Assembly (NCBI GenBank): GCA_031285405.1 | Contig: JAITWH010000026.1 | Span: 1-64,000, forward strand | DNA length: 64,000 bases | Direction: 5' to 3' | From: Alistipes sp. | GTDB lineage: Bacteria > Bacteroidota > Bacteroidia > Bacteroidales > Rikenellaceae | The notes under the pieces: model-generated | Told to the model about the DNA's origin: nothing | The model's input: the letters and a program-made list of their open reading frames with translations, nothing else | Database searches by the model: none | Made by a program: the position numbers and the translations under genes | Part shown: piece by piece, positions 8,048 to 17,925 of the stretch | How the letters are laid out: the number at the start of each line of letters is the position of its first letter | Numbering within the stretch: the stretch's first letter is position 1

Positions 8048-9541
8048 ATGAACCACAAAAAGATAAAATCCGCACTGCTGTCGGTCTACCACAAAGATGG
8101 GCTGGACGATATTGTGCGCCAACTCGCCGCGGCGGGAGTCACTCTCTACTCGACGGGCGGAACGCTCGAATTCATCCAATCGCTCGGTCTCGAAGCCGTT
8201 GCCGTCGAGTCGCTTACGGGCTATCCGTCGATACTCGGCGGTCGGGTCAAGACACTCCATCCCGGGGTGTTCGGCGGAATTCTTTCGCGTCGTGAGCTGC
8301 CCGAAGATGCCGCACAGTTGGAGCAGTACAACATTCCCGAAATCGACCTTGTGATTGTCGACCTCTATCCCTTCGAGGCGACGGTGGCTTCCGGCGCGCC
8401 CGATGCCGACATCATCGAGAAGATCGACATAGGCGGAATTTCGCTGATTCGCGCCGGTGCCAAAAATCATAAAGACGTGGTGATCGTCGGCTCGCAGGAG
8501 CAGTATGGCGAACTGTTGGGACTGCTGCGTGGGCAGGATTGCTCGACCACTCTGGAGCAGCGCAGGCGTTTCGCGGGGCTGGCGTTCGGGGTGAGTTCGC
8601 ACTACGACACGGCGATACACAACTGGTTTGTGGGCGAACACGAGCTGCGCTACGGCGAGAATCCCCACCAGAAGGCGTCGTTCCGCGGCGACTTGGGCGA
8701 GGTGTTCGAGCAGCTGCACGGGAAAGAGATTTCCTACAACAATCTGTTGGACATCGACGCGGCGGTGAATCTGATCGCCGAGTTCGGTGACGCGACCCCC
8801 GCTTTCGCGATTCTGAAACACAACAACGCCTGCGGAGTGGGCACGGGCGACTCGGTGCTGGCCGCCTACGAAAGGGCCCTCGCCGGCGACCCCGTTTCGG
8901 CGTTCGGAGGGGTGCTCGTGACGAACAAGCCCGTCGACGCGGCAGCCGCGGAGGAGATCAATAAACTATTCTTCGAGGTGATACTCGCACCGGCCTACGA
9001 CGACGCGGCGCTGGAGCTGCTCTACTCGAAGAAGAATCGCATTGTGCTGGTGCTCAAGAGTATCGTCCGTCCGCCGGTGCAGTTTCGCTCGCTGCTCAAC
9101 GGTGTCGCGGTGCAGGAGAGGGACCTGAAGGTCGGCGGCGTGGACGGTGAAACCAAAACCGCCACCAAGCGTACTCCGACGACGCAAGAGATGACCGACA
9201 TGGTGTTTGCCAACAAGATAGTGAAGCAGTCGAAGAGCAACGCGATCGTGTTGGCGCGCGACGGCCAGCTGCTGGCGAGCGGAGTGGGGCAGACCTCGCG
9301 GGTGGATGCGCTGAGGCAGGCGATCGAAAAGGCGAAGGGTTTCGGTTTTTCGCTCAAGGGGGCGGTGATGGCATCGGACGCCTACTTCCCGTTTGCCGAC
9401 TGTGTGGAGATCGCGCACGGCGAGGGGATCGACGCGGTGATCCAGCCCGGCGGCTCGGTGCGCGACGGCGACAGCGTCGACTACTGCGACGCACACGATA
9501 TGACTATGGTATTTACCGGCTTAAGACACTTTAAACATTAA
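8048..9541 (+). CDS. purH: bifunctional AICAR transformylase/IMP cyclohydrolase
   Basis: PurH performs the last two steps of IMP synthesis: formylation of AICAR with 10-formyl-THF and ring closure. The 497-residue protein begins with the MGS-like cyclohydrolase domain (residues about 5-150; SALLSVYHKDGLDDIV, STGGTLEFI, LGGRVKTLHPGVFGGIL) and continues with the transformylase domain (about 180-497; LRYGENPHQKASF, ILKHNNACGVGTG, QPGGSVRD). The gene appears monocistronic, with its own promoter and inverted repeat upstream and a heptad-bounded repeat downstream. Confidence 0.96.
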   Translation: MNHKKIKSALLSVYHKDGLDDIVRQLAAAGVTLYSTGGTLEFIQSLGLEAVAVESLTGYPSILGGRVKTLHPGVFGGILSRRELPEDAAQLEQYNIPEIDLVIVDLYPFEATVASGAPDADIIEKIDIGGISLIRAGAKNHKDVVIVGSQEQYGELLGLLRGQDCSTTLEQRRRFAGLAFGVSSHYDTAIHNWFVGEHELRYGENPHQKASFRGDLGEVFEQLHGKEISYNNLLDIDAAVNLIAEFGDATPAFAILKHNNACGVGTGDSVLAAYERALAGDPVSAFGGVLVTNKPVDAAAAEEINKLFFEVILAPAYDDAALELLYSKKNRIVLVLKSIVRPPVQFRSLLNGVAVQERDLKVGGVDGETKTATKRTPTTQEMTDMVFANKIVKQSKSNAIVLARDGQLLASGVGQTSRVDALRQAIEKAKGFGFSLKGAVMASDAYFPFADCVEIAHGEGIDAVIQPGGSVRDGDSVDYCDAHDMTMVFTGLRHFKH

Positions 9542-9544
9542 TTT

Positions 9545-9650
9545 AATCATGAATCATAAATCATGAATCGCGGTGCGCTTCGCGCGAGTATTAAAAGCCT
9601 GCGGCTTTGTCGCTCAAAAATTCATGATTCATTATTCATGATTCATTATT
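9545..9650 (+). repeat. heptad-bounded palindromic element, copy 1 (purH-mreB gap)
   Basis: Tandem heptads of the AATCATG type start a few bases after the purH stop. They flank a core reading GCGGTGCGCTTCGCGCG and AAAAGCCTGCGGCTTTGTCG, then inverted heptads (TTCATGATTCATTATTCATG) run almost to the mreB start. A diverged copy in the same orientation relative to transcription lies between nusA and infB at 56779-56893. Confidence 0.8.
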
Positions 9651-9657
9651 TACGATT

Positions 9658-10680
9658 ATGGGATTGTTTTCACTGACTCAGGAATTGGCGATCGACCTCG
9701 GCACCGCCAACACGCTGATAATACACGAGGGCAAGGTGGTGGTCGATCAGCCGTCGATAGTGGCGCTGGACGCCCACACCGGCAAGATGGTTGCGTTTGG
9801 CCACAAGGCCAACCAGATGCACGGCCGTACCCACCAGAATATCCGCACCATCCGTCCGCTCAAGGATGGGGTGATCGCCGACTTCACCGCCACCGAGCTG
9901 ATGCTGCGCGGGATGTTGCGCGAGGTGGCGTCGTCGAGGCTCTTCACGCCGTCGCTCAAGATGGTGATCTGCATCCCGAGCGGCTCGACCAACGTCGAGA
10001 TTCGCGCGGTGCGAGACAGCGCCGAACACGCCGGCGGGCGCGAGGTCTACATGATCTACGAACCGATGGCGGCGGCGCTGGGTGCGGAACTCGACGTGCA
10101 GGCTCCCGAGGGGCACATGATAATCGACATTGGCGGCGGCACGACCGAGATCGCCTGCATCTCGCTGGGCGGCATCGTCTGCTCGGAGAGCATCAACGTG
10201 GCGGGCGACGTGCTCACCGAGGATATCCGTAACTACATGCGTCAGGCGCACGAGATCAGGGTGGGCGAGCGCACAGCCGAGGAGATCAAAATTGCCATCG
10301 GCTCGGCCATCAAGAAGCTGCCGCACGGCGAGGAGCCTGAGGACTTCATGCTCACGGGGCCCAATATCGTGACGGCGCTGCCGCGAACAATTTCGCTGAC
10401 TTACAGCGAGATCGCCGGCGCGTTGGACAAGTCGCTGCTCAAGATCGACTCCGCCATCATGAAGGTGCTGGAGAATATCCCCTCGGAGCTCTACTCCGAC
10501 ATCTATCGCAAGGGGGTATATCTGGCGGGCGGCGGCGCACTCATCAGGGGTCTGGCCCAGCGGTTCAGCAACAACTGCAAAATTCCGTTCATCGTGGCCG
10601 ACGATCCGTTGCGCTCCGTGGCGCGCGGCACCCACAAGGCGCTCGAAAACATAGGTAAGTTCTCGTTCCTCACTCGATAA
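9658..10680 (+). CDS. mreB: rod-shape-determining actin homologue MreB
   Basis: MreB polymerises on the inner membrane and organises the elongation machinery for peptidoglycan. The 340-residue protein shows the actin-fold phosphate loops DLGTANTLI and MIIDIGGGTTEIA, the CIPSGSTNVEIRAV segment and the adenosine-site YLAGGGALIRGL. It heads the mreB-mreC-mreD-mrdA-rodA operon, in standard order. No classical promoter box is visible in the short space before it; most of that space is repeat. Confidence 0.97.
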   Translation: MGLFSLTQELAIDLGTANTLIIHEGKVVVDQPSIVALDAHTGKMVAFGHKANQMHGRTHQNIRTIRPLKDGVIADFTATELMLRGMLREVASSRLFTPSLKMVICIPSGSTNVEIRAVRDSAEHAGGREVYMIYEPMAAALGAELDVQAPEGHMIIDIGGGTTEIACISLGGIVCSESINVAGDVLTEDIRNYMRQAHEIRVGERTAEEIKIAIGSAIKKLPHGEEPEDFMLTGPNIVTALPRTISLTYSEIAGALDKSLLKIDSAIMKVLENIPSELYSDIYRKGVYLAGGGALIRGLAQRFSNNCKIPFIVADDPLRSVARGTHKALENIGKFSFLTR

Positions 10681-10696
10681 AACCTCAGCCGCTGCC

Positions 10697-11539
10697 GTGT
10701 ACAGACTGTTACTGTTTCTGCGCAGGATATTCGTGCCGGTCATCTTTCTGCTTCTCGAAGGGGTGGCCCTGCACTACTACGCCTCGTCGACGGTACACTC
10801 GCGGGCGCGCCTGCTGGGGCTGTCCGACGCTGTGATGGGAGGTGTGTACGGCTCCATCGCGGGGACGGAGCACTACATGAGCCTCGGGCGCACCAACCGG
10901 ATGTTGGAGGAGCGGGTGGCGACGCTGGAGAACGAACTGTCGGTCTATCGCGCAGGCAGTCGCGCGGCGGAGTTGGACTCGCTGTCGGCGCGCGTGCAGC
11001 TGCCTCACCGATATGTGGCGGGGCGGGTGGTGCGCAACTCGACGGGCAAACGCGAAAACTACATCATGGTCGATCGCGGCACCCGCGATGGCGTGGAGCG
11101 TGGCATGGCAGTGGTATCGCCGGAGGGGTACATGGCCGGATATGTGGAGGATGTGTCGGAGCGGAACGCGATCTGCGTCTCGGTGCTCAACACCACCTTT
11201 CGGGCGAGCGGACTGGTGACCGGAACGGGACACTTCGGCTCGATCTCGTGGCCGGCGACGAATGTGCGCACGGTGAGGCTGTCGGAGGTGCCCAAGTACG
11301 CCTCGATTGCGCGCGGCGACACGATCACCACGAGCGGCTACTCGTTCTACTTTCCGGAGGGGGTACACATCGGCACGATCGAGAAGTTCGTCGAGAACGA
11401 GGCGACAGTCTCGTGGGACATCGACGTGAGGCTGGCGGTCGACATGGCGGCGTTGGATGTGGTGCTGCTGGTGAAGAACCCCGAGGTGTACGAACGGATA
11501 AAACTTGAAGAAGAGGTGTTGGGCACGACGCCCGAATAG
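10697..11539 (+). CDS. mreC: rod shape-determining protein MreC
   Basis: MreC is a bitopic inner-membrane protein that connects MreB with PBP2 in the periplasm. The 280-residue protein starts with GTG at 10697 and has one membrane helix (residues about 10-28), a coiled coil (about 58-85, MLEERVATLENELSVYRAG) and the paired beta domains with IMVDRGTRDGVERGMAVV and GDTITTSGYSFYFPEG. It lies 16 bases after mreB. Confidence 0.92.
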   Translation: MYRLLLFLRRIFVPVIFLLLEGVALHYYASSTVHSRARLLGLSDAVMGGVYGSIAGTEHYMSLGRTNRMLEERVATLENELSVYRAGSRAAELDSLSARVQLPHRYVAGRVVRNSTGKRENYIMVDRGTRDGVERGMAVVSPEGYMAGYVEDVSERNAICVSVLNTTFRASGLVTGTGHFGSISWPATNVRTVRLSEVPKYASIARGDTITTSGYSFYFPEGVHIGTIEKFVENEATVSWDIDVRLAVDMAALDVVLLVKNPEVYERIKLEEEVLGTTPE

Positions 11540-11575
11540 TCGACCGAATGAGTTTTCGAATGAGACTGAGATAGA

Positions 11576-12097
11576 ATGCGAGGCTTTTTGACATACGTGG
11601 GACTGTTTCTCGTGGCGGTGGTCGTGATGCAACTGTTTGTGTTCGACTCGGTGCGGGTGTCGATCTGGTTCAACCCGTTGGTCTACATCGCCTTCGTGGC
11701 GCTGCTGCCGATGAACATGAAGCCGGTGGCGCTGCTGCTGTTGGGCTTCGTGACGGGGGCCTTCATGGATATGTTCGAGGGGACGGCGGGACTGCACACC
11801 GCGGCGACGCTGTTTGTCGCCTACGCGCGCCGGTGGATGATCGTCGTGACCCTCGGGCGCGAGACGTTGCAGGAGCCGGCCATGCCGTCGATCAAGTCGC
11901 TGGGCGGGGGGAGGTTCCTGCGCTACATCGTCTTCGTGGTCGTGCCGCACGGCCTTGTCTACTTCTCGCTTGAGGCGCTCACGTGGACCAACTACGGATT
12001 GGTGCTGCTGAAGAGCGCCGTGAGCGCCCTCTTCTCGCTGCTGGCCGTGTGGGCGGCGGCGCTGCTGTTCACAGTCAGGACGCAAAAGAAAGTGTGA
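11576..12097 (+). CDS. mreD: rod shape-determining protein MreD
   Basis: A 173-residue, very hydrophobic protein with about five or six membrane helices, in the mreD position of the operon. The motif GFVTGAFMDMFEGTAGLHTAATLFVAY resembles the conserved region of MreD, the least conserved member of the elongasome. The name rests on size, topology and gene order more than on sequence. Confidence 0.85.
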   Translation: MRGFLTYVGLFLVAVVVMQLFVFDSVRVSIWFNPLVYIAFVALLPMNMKPVALLLLGFVTGAFMDMFEGTAGLHTAATLFVAYARRWMIVVTLGRETLQEPAMPSIKSLGGGRFLRYIVFVVVPHGLVYFSLEALTWTNYGLVLLKSAVSALFSLLAVWAAALLFTVRTQKKV

Positions 12098-12145
12098 GGG
12101 CACGGGTGAAGATCCGGAGGCTCTCGAAATAATCGGTATATATCT

Positions 12146-13969
12146 ATGGAACGCAGTTTTGTCCGTCGCAGAATACTCATCGTCTTTGTGATCGCGGTCT
12201 TCGTGACCTTGGCCGCACGCCTCTTCGTGATCCAGATCGTCGACGACTCCTACAAGGAGATGGCGTCGAACAACGCCCTGCGCCACGAGGTGGTCTACCC
12301 GCCGCGAGGCGAGGTGTTGGATCGCAACGGCGAGTACATCATCCAAAGCCGCGAGGCCTACGACCTGATGGTGGTGCCGAGGGATGTAATCTCGGGCTTC
12401 GACACGCTGCTGCTGTGCCGCCTTGTCGACGTGACGCTGCCCATGATGCGCACGCGACTCGAAAGGGCCTCCGCGTTCTCGCCCCGCCGTCCGTCGGTGG
12501 TGGTGCCCGGGCTCGGCAAGGAGGTCAAGGTGCTGTTGGACGAGCTGAAGGTGCCCGGGTTCTACACAGTATATCGCACCGTGCGCTCCTATCCGCGCAA
12601 AATTGCCGGCAACCTGTTGGGCTACGTCAACGAGGTGAACGAGAGCGACATGTCGGCCGACGACTACTACCGCAGCGGCGACCAGATCGGGCGCAGCGGA
12701 ATCGAACAGGCCTACGAACCGTACCTCAGGGGCGAGAAGGGAGTGAGGATAAACATGGTAGACGTGGGCGGCGTGGTCAAGGGGTCGTGGCAGGAGGGGC
12801 GGTTCGACACCCTGCCCGTGGCGGGACGCACTCTGACGAGTTCGCTCGACGCCGGGCTGCAAGCCTTCGCCGAGGAGCTGCTGGCCGGCAAGGTGGGCAG
12901 CGTGGTGGCGATCGAACCGGCGACGGGCGAGATCCTCGTGATGGCGAGCGGCCCGACATACGACCCCGACGAACTTGTGGGTCGTGAACGCAACAACAAC
13001 TACGCGAGACTGATTAACGACAACCGCCGCCCGATGTTCAACCGCGCGGTGATGGCCCAATACCCCCCCGGGTCGACCTTCAAGATGGTCAACGGATTGA
13101 TCGGCCTGCAAGAGGGGGTGCTTCAGCCGAACAACAGATATGAGTGTCACTCGGGATACACAATCGGCCGCGGCGTAAAGTGCCACGTCCACGGCTCGCC
13201 GCTCGACCTGAGGCACGCCATCATGACCTCGTGCAACGCCTACTTCTGCTATGTGCTGCGCAACGTGATGGACGAGCCCGAGCACGGAGGCATCAAGACC
13301 GGCGGCTACGACTCCTGGGCCGACCACGTCCGCAGCTTCGGATTCGGGCGCAAGTTGGGCTCCGACTTCACGGCCGAGTACCCGGGCAACGTCTACGGCA
13401 GCGACTATTATAGTAAGGTGTACCGCGGCAGTTGGAACTCGCTCACGGTGATCTCGCTCTCCATCGGTCAGGGCGAGTTGGGGTGCAGTCCGTTGCAGAT
13501 GGCCAACCTCGCCGCCACCATCGCCAACCGCGGCCACTACTTCATTCCCCACGTCATCAAGAGCATCGAGGGGGTGGAGATGGACCCCAAGTTTCGCGAG
13601 CCCCACCACACCGACATCGACCCCGAGCACTTCGACCCCATAGTCGAGGGGATGTACATGGCGGCTCACGAAGATGGCGGCACGGTGCGCGCGATGGGTT
13701 ACGTTCCGGGTCTGGAGATTTGCGGCAAGACGGGCACGGCCCAGAACGCCCACCGCGACCACTCGGTGTTCGTCGGTTTCGCCCCGCGCAACGATCCGAA
13801 GATAGCGATCTGTGTCTACGTCGAGAACGCGGGCTTCGGCTCCTCGGCGGCGGTGCCCATCGGCTCGCTTGTGATGGAGCGCTACCTCACCGACTCGATC
13901 ACCCGTCCGCACATGGTCGAGTATGTCAAGAACCTGAATATCTCATATCCCCACTACGATCTTCTTTAG
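12146..13969 (+). CDS. mrdA: penicillin-binding protein 2 (elongation transpeptidase)
   Basis: PBP2 crosslinks peptidoglycan during lateral growth. The 607-residue protein has an N-terminal membrane anchor (about 8-28), the PBP dimerisation domain (PPRGEVLDRNGEYI, RSGIEQAYEPYLRG) and a transpeptidase domain with PPGSTFK (active-site Ser about residue 310), SCN in MTSCNAYF, and KTGTAQN (Lys about 531). It ends three bases before rodA, its usual partner. Confidence 0.95.
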   Translation: MERSFVRRRILIVFVIAVFVTLAARLFVIQIVDDSYKEMASNNALRHEVVYPPRGEVLDRNGEYIIQSREAYDLMVVPRDVISGFDTLLLCRLVDVTLPMMRTRLERASAFSPRRPSVVVPGLGKEVKVLLDELKVPGFYTVYRTVRSYPRKIAGNLLGYVNEVNESDMSADDYYRSGDQIGRSGIEQAYEPYLRGEKGVRINMVDVGGVVKGSWQEGRFDTLPVAGRTLTSSLDAGLQAFAEELLAGKVGSVVAIEPATGEILVMASGPTYDPDELVGRERNNNYARLINDNRRPMFNRAVMAQYPPGSTFKMVNGLIGLQEGVLQPNNRYECHSGYTIGRGVKCHVHGSPLDLRHAIMTSCNAYFCYVLRNVMDEPEHGGIKTGGYDSWADHVRSFGFGRKLGSDFTAEYPGNVYGSDYYSKVYRGSWNSLTVISLSIGQGELGCSPLQMANLAATIANRGHYFIPHVIKSIEGVEMDPKFREPHHTDIDPEHFDPIVEGMYMAAHEDGGTVRAMGYVPGLEICGKTGTAQNAHRDHSVFVGFAPRNDPKIAICVYVENAGFGSSAAVPIGSLVMERYLTDSITRPHMVEYVKNLNISYPHYDLL

Positions 13970-13972
13970 ACG

Positions 13973-15415
13973 ATGACGGAGCGCGCGAAACAGGGTTCAC
14001 TGCTACACGGGCGGGTCGACTGGCTCACGATCGGCATCGCGTTGGTGCTGACGGCGTTGGGGTGGGTCAATCTCTACGCGGCTGTCTACGACGGCGCGGG
14101 TGCGGCGTTCGACTTCGGCTCGCGCTACGGCATGCAGTTGGTGTGGATCGGGGTGTCGTTGGCGATGTCGTTGGTGGTGATGCTGGTCGACGACAAGTAC
14201 TATCACATTCTCGCCTTCCCTTTATATATAGGTGTACTCGCTGTGATGGTGTTGACCCTGTTCGTCAGTCCCGAGATCAAGGGGGCGAGGGCATGGTTGG
14301 TGTTGGGGCCGGTGAGCATTCAGCCTGCCGAGTTCATGAAGTTCGCCGCCTCGCTGGCTTTGGCTCGCACGATGAGTGTGTTCGGATTCTCGTTGGGTCG
14401 CCTGCGCGACTTTCTGCGTGTGGCGGCGATATTGGCGTTGCCCATCGCGGTGATGTTTTTGCAGCACGACGTGGGGTCGGCGGTGGTCTACGGATCGTTC
14501 CTCTTCATGCTCTATCGCGAGGGTCTCAACCGGTGGATCTACATAGTGTCGGGCATCGTGATGACGCTCTTCTTCGGCTCGTTTTGGATCACCGACACGG
14601 GGCTGCTCATGCTCATCATTGCGGGGTGTACCGTCGGCGCGGGTCTCACTTTTCGCAGTTGGCAGGGGCCGTTGGTGTTCCTCGCCTCGGTGGCTTTCGC
14701 CTCGGTGGCGGCGTGGTTGGGCTTCGTCTTCATCGGGGGGATGGATTGGAGGTACTACCACATTCTGTTGGTCACCGCCGGCGCCTCGCTGCCCGTCGTG
14801 ATGGCTCTGGCCTATGCCCGTCGACTGCGAGGTTTTGGGGTCTTCATCGCGTTGTTCATCGCGTCGGTGGCTTTCGTGTCGGTGACGGACGTTGTGTTCG
14901 ACAGCCTCGACACCCATCAGCAGAAGCGCATCCTCGACACCCTCGGCATCGAGAGCGACGCGCGCGGATGGGGCTACAACGTCAACCAGTCGAAGATCGC
15001 CATCGGCTCGGGCGGATTCACGGGCAAGGGTTGGCTGGAGGGCACGCAGACCAAGTTCAACTTTGTGCCCGAGCAGAGCACCGACTTTATATTCTGCACC
15101 GTGGGCGAGGAGTGGGGATTCGTTGGGACGGTGGTCGTGCTGGCGCTGTTCTGCGTGCTGATCATGCGTCTGGTGGCGATGGGCGAGCGGGCGCAGGAGC
15201 CATTTTCGCGAATCTATTGCTACTGCGTGGCGGGGGTGTTCCTGCTGCACGTGCTCATCAACGTGGGGATGACCATCGGACTGGTGCCGGTGATCGGCAT
15301 CCCGCTGCCCTTCTTCAGCTATGGCGGCTCGTCGTTCCTGGCCTTCACTCTGCTGTTGGTCGTGGCGGTGCGGCTCGACCTGGGCTCGGGCGATCTCTCT
15401 CAAACGCGACTATAA
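13973..15415 (+). CDS. rodA: rod-shape SEDS glycosyltransferase RodA
   Basis: RodA is the SEDS-family peptidoglycan polymerase that works with PBP2. The 480-residue membrane protein has about ten helices and the family motifs STDFIFCTVGEEWGFVG, GLVPVIGIPLPFFSYGGSS and FMKFAASLALARTM. It is longer than E. coli RodA (about 370), with an added middle section, as in many Bacteroidota homologues. Its TAA stop is the first codon of the dispersed stop-anchored repeat. Confidence 0.94.
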   Translation: MTERAKQGSLLHGRVDWLTIGIALVLTALGWVNLYAAVYDGAGAAFDFGSRYGMQLVWIGVSLAMSLVVMLVDDKYYHILAFPLYIGVLAVMVLTLFVSPEIKGARAWLVLGPVSIQPAEFMKFAASLALARTMSVFGFSLGRLRDFLRVAAILALPIAVMFLQHDVGSAVVYGSFLFMLYREGLNRWIYIVSGIVMTLFFGSFWITDTGLLMLIIAGCTVGAGLTFRSWQGPLVFLASVAFASVAAWLGFVFIGGMDWRYYHILLVTAGASLPVVMALAYARRLRGFGVFIALFIASVAFVSVTDVVFDSLDTHQQKRILDTLGIESDARGWGYNVNQSKIAIGSGGFTGKGWLEGTQTKFNFVPEQSTDFIFCTVGEEWGFVGTVVVLALFCVLIMRLVAMGERAQEPFSRIYCYCVAGVFLLHVLINVGMTIGLVPVIGIPLPFFSYGGSSFLAFTLLLVVAVRLDLGSGDLSQTRL

Positions 15416-15530
15416 GCGGCAACCGACGCTCGAACGAGGGCAGAGCCGTGCTTGCACGAGCTATGCCGAGAGAGGAGGAGGAAAACGAGCGAAGCGAAGT
15501 TAACGGCCGCGGCGGTTTTTAGCTACGCAG
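15413..15530 (+). repeat. stop-anchored repeat, copy 2 (3' end of rodA)
   Basis: It begins with the rodA stop, TAAGCGGCAACCGACGCT, then continues with GAGGAGGAAAACGA, AGTTAACGG and TTTTTAGCTACGCAG. It matches the repeat after pgi over about 110 bases with scattered differences and a few insertions. Both copies point the same way relative to the gene they end. Confidence 0.8.
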
Positions 15531-15546
15531 AATTTTAAACAACTTC

Positions 15547-16644
15547 TTAGACGAACGGCGTCTTGACGACGACGGCTTTGACGAGTTTTTCGCGAATGAC
15601 GACTGCGATCTCGGTGCCCGCCGCGGCGAACTCGGGAGCGACATACCCCATCCCGATCCCCTCCTTCAGCATAGGCGACATTGTGCCTGAGGTCACCTCG
15701 CCGATAGTCGTGCCGTCGACCCCCGCCAAAGCGTACCCATGCCGCGGAATGCCACGCTCGGTGAGACGGAACCCCACCAGCCGTCGAGTAATGCCGTCGC
15801 GCTTCTGCGCCGCCAATAGTTCGCGGTCGACGAAATCCTTGCCGTCGACAAACTTGGTGATCCAACCCAGCCCCGCCTCGATGGTCGAGGTGGTGTCGTC
15901 CAGGTCGTTACCATAGAGACAAAATCCCTTTTCCAATCGCAGCGTGTCCCTCGCGCCGAGGCCGATGTTCTTGAGACCGAACTCCTCGCCCGCCTTCCAC
16001 AGCGCCGTCCATAGTTTTTCTGCATCCTCGTTGGCGACGTAGATTTCGCAGCCGCCCGAGCCGGTGTAGCCCGTCGCCGAGAGTATCGCGCCTTCGATGC
16101 CCGCAACCGATGTCTTCACAAATGTGTAGTAGGGCAGCTCCTCGACCTGCGCGGGGCACATCTTCTGCACGATCTTCATCGCCAGCGGCCCCTGCACCGC
16201 CAGTTGGCAAATCTCGTCCGAGGCGTTGTAGAGTTCGCGACCCGGGGTGAGCCCGAACTCGCCGGCGAAGCGACTCAGATGCTCCCAATCCTTGGCGATG
16301 TTCGACGCGTTGACCACCAAAAGATAGGTCTCGGCATCGAACCGGTATACCAAAATATCGTCCACGATGCCGCCGCGACCGTTGGGCAGCGCCGAGTATT
16401 GGGCCCGTCCGTCGGTGAGGGTCGACGCGTCGTTGGTCGTCACGCGCTGCAGAAACTCCAACGCCCGCGGCCCCTTGACCCAAATCTCGCCCATGTGGCT
16501 GACGTCGAACACCCCCGCGCCCTCCCGCACCGTGCGATGCTCGTCGTTGATGCCCGAAAACTCGATCGGCATGTTGTATCCCGCGAACTCCGCCATCCTG
16601 GCCCCGTTCGCAATATGGTATTTTGTAAAAGGTGTCGTCTTCAT
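15547..16644 (-). CDS. gcvT: glycine cleavage system T protein (aminomethyltransferase)
   Basis: GcvT transfers the aminomethyl methylene group from lipoyl-GcvH to tetrahydrofolate. The 365-residue protein has the family segments [56 protein letters not shown] and [17 protein letters not shown]. The other gcv genes are not in the window. It starts three bases after the GNAT-like gene and is probably transcribed with it. Convergent with rodA across a repeat. Confidence 0.95.
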   Translation of the reverse strand: MKTTPFTKYHIANGARMAEFAGYNMPIEFSGINDEHRTVREGAGVFDVSHMGEIWVKGPRALEFLQRVTTNDASTLTDGRAQYSALPNGRGGIVDDILVYRFDAETYLLVVNASNIAKDWEHLSRFAGEFGLTPGRELYNASDEICQLAVQGPLAMKIVQKMCPAQVEELPYYTFVKTSVAGIEGAILSATGYTGSGGCEIYVANEDAEKLWTALWKAGEEFGLKNIGLGARDTLRLEKGFCLYGNDLDDTTSTIEAGLGWITKFVDGKDFVDRELLAAQKRDGITRRLVGFRLTERGIPRHGYALAGVDGTTIGEVTSGTMSPMLKEGIGMGYVAPEFAAAGTEIAVVIREKLVKAVVVKTPFV

Positions 16645-16647
16645 AAC

Positions 16648-17844
16648 TTATGATTGTTTTTTAATTCCGATCCGCGGAGCCCGCTTGAACTCGCGGTCGC
16701 GGTCGAACAGATATCGGTATGTGACGTGTGTTTTGTGCTTGGTGGCGCACACATAGTTCTCGACCATGCGCATCATGATGGGGTTGAAGTCGCCCACCCA
16801 CGCCAGCTCCAGAGTCTTGTATGGCAGCCCGCCATTCTTGACCTCGGTCTCGAACCTGTTGATGATGCCGCTCTCGATCCCCTTGCCGTGGAACTCGGGC
16901 ACCACGCCGAAGATCAGCGCGAAAATTCTGTCGGCCCGCCGCGTGACCTTCAGCATGAACCACAGACGAATTTTGTTGATCAGCCCCAACTTGCCCCCGA
17001 AGCGTCCGATCACCCTGTTGAGGTCGGGCACCATGATGAAGAAGCCGATCGGCTCGTCGTTGAAGAATGCGAAGTAGATCAGCTTCGGGTCGATGATCGG
17101 CTTCATGCTGTTCATCATCCGCTCTGCGTCCTCCCTCTCCATCGGCTTCACCCCCGAGTGGTTGACCCACGCCTTGTTGTATATCAGCCTGAAATCTTCG
17201 GCCACCTGCCGCAGGTCGCACCCCTCGATGTGCTCGAACCGATACCCAGGGGCACCTTCCAGCCTCTTGACCTTGTCGTACACCGACTTGTTGAGCTCGC
17301 CCGCCGCCAGCCGCCGGTTGTAGGTGTACTGGTTGAAGTAGTTGCGGAAACCGTACCTCTCGAACAGCTCGATGTAGTAGGGCGGATTGTAGGGGTTGGT
17401 GTAGAGCGGCTGAAACTCGAACCCGTCGACCAACAGTCCCCACCACGCGTCGCGCGAACCGAAGTTGATCGGCCCGTCCATCGCCTCCATGCCTCGCGCG
17501 GAGAGCCATTCTCGCGCCGTGTCGAACAGCAGATTGGCGAGCGCCTGATCGTTCTCGGCCTCGAAAAATCCCACACCTCCGGTTGGCTGCTCCTCGATGG
17601 CGGCATCTTCGCGGTTGTAAAAGGCGGCGATTCGCCCGACGACGCACCCGTTCTCGTCGCGCGCGATCCATCGGACGGCCTCTCCGTCGGCAAGTTTCTT
17701 ATTTTTCGCGGGGTCGAAAATACTTTCAATATCGTTGTCGAGGGGGCACACCCAGTTACGATTACCCTTGTAAAGGCTCTTCGGCAGTTGCAAAAACTCA
17801 CCGGTCAGCCCTTTGTCCGACACTTCTTCGATACCGTACCTCAT
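16648..17844 (-). CDS. GNAT-fold protein of unknown substrate
   Basis: A 398-residue protein starting at the ATG at 17844, directly downstream of a clear promoter box. The C-terminal half resembles an acetyltransferase fold: FGVVPEFHGKGIESGI fits the acetyl-CoA loop and TLELAWVGDFNP follows as in GNAT motif B. The N-terminal half (RIAAFYNRE, DGPINFGSRDAWWGLLVDGF) is typical of a long conserved Bacteroidetes family. No substrate can be deduced. It is the first gene of a pair with gcvT and diverges from gdhA. Confidence 0.75.
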   Translation of the reverse strand: MRYGIEEVSDKGLTGEFLQLPKSLYKGNRNWVCPLDNDIESIFDPAKNKKLADGEAVRWIARDENGCVVGRIAAFYNREDAAIEEQPTGGVGFFEAENDQALANLLFDTAREWLSARGMEAMDGPINFGSRDAWWGLLVDGFEFQPLYTNPYNPPYYIELFERYGFRNYFNQYTYNRRLAAGELNKSVYDKVKRLEGAPGYRFEHIEGCDLRQVAEDFRLIYNKAWVNHSGVKPMEREDAERMMNSMKPIIDPKLIYFAFFNDEPIGFFIMVPDLNRVIGRFGGKLGLINKIRLWFMLKVTRRADRIFALIFGVVPEFHGKGIESGIINRFETEVKNGGLPYKTLELAWVGDFNPIMMRMVENYVCATKHKTHVTYRYLFDRDREFKRAPRIGIKKQS

Positions 17845-17865
17845 ATTTTTTTGCGGTTTAAAAGC

Positions 17866-17873
17866 CAAAGATA
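17866..17873 (-). promoter_or_regulatory. promoter of the GNAT-gcvT unit
   Basis: On the minus strand this is TATCTTTG, an exact TAnnTTTG, 21 bases upstream of the ATG. It lies 13 bases from the divergent gdhA box. Confidence 0.65.
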
Positions 17874-17886
17874 GAAATTTTTTCGC

Positions 17887-17894
17887 TACTTTTG
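17887..17894 (+). promoter_or_regulatory. gdhA promoter -7 box
   Basis: TACTTTTG fits TAnnTTTG and lies 31 bases before the gdhA ATG. The leader between is A-rich, as is common for highly expressed genes in this phylum. Confidence 0.6.
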
Positions 17895-17925
17895 GAGTTG
17901 AAAAAATCAAATAATCAAGACAGCT

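Noticed and set aside
10709..13912. A very long open frame antisense to mreC, mreD and mrdA (over 1000 codons), and similar long antisense frames elsewhere (for example 5377-6867).
   Set aside because: They are by-products of GC-rich codon usage: Arg- and His-rich translations with no domains, lying opposite clear conserved genes.
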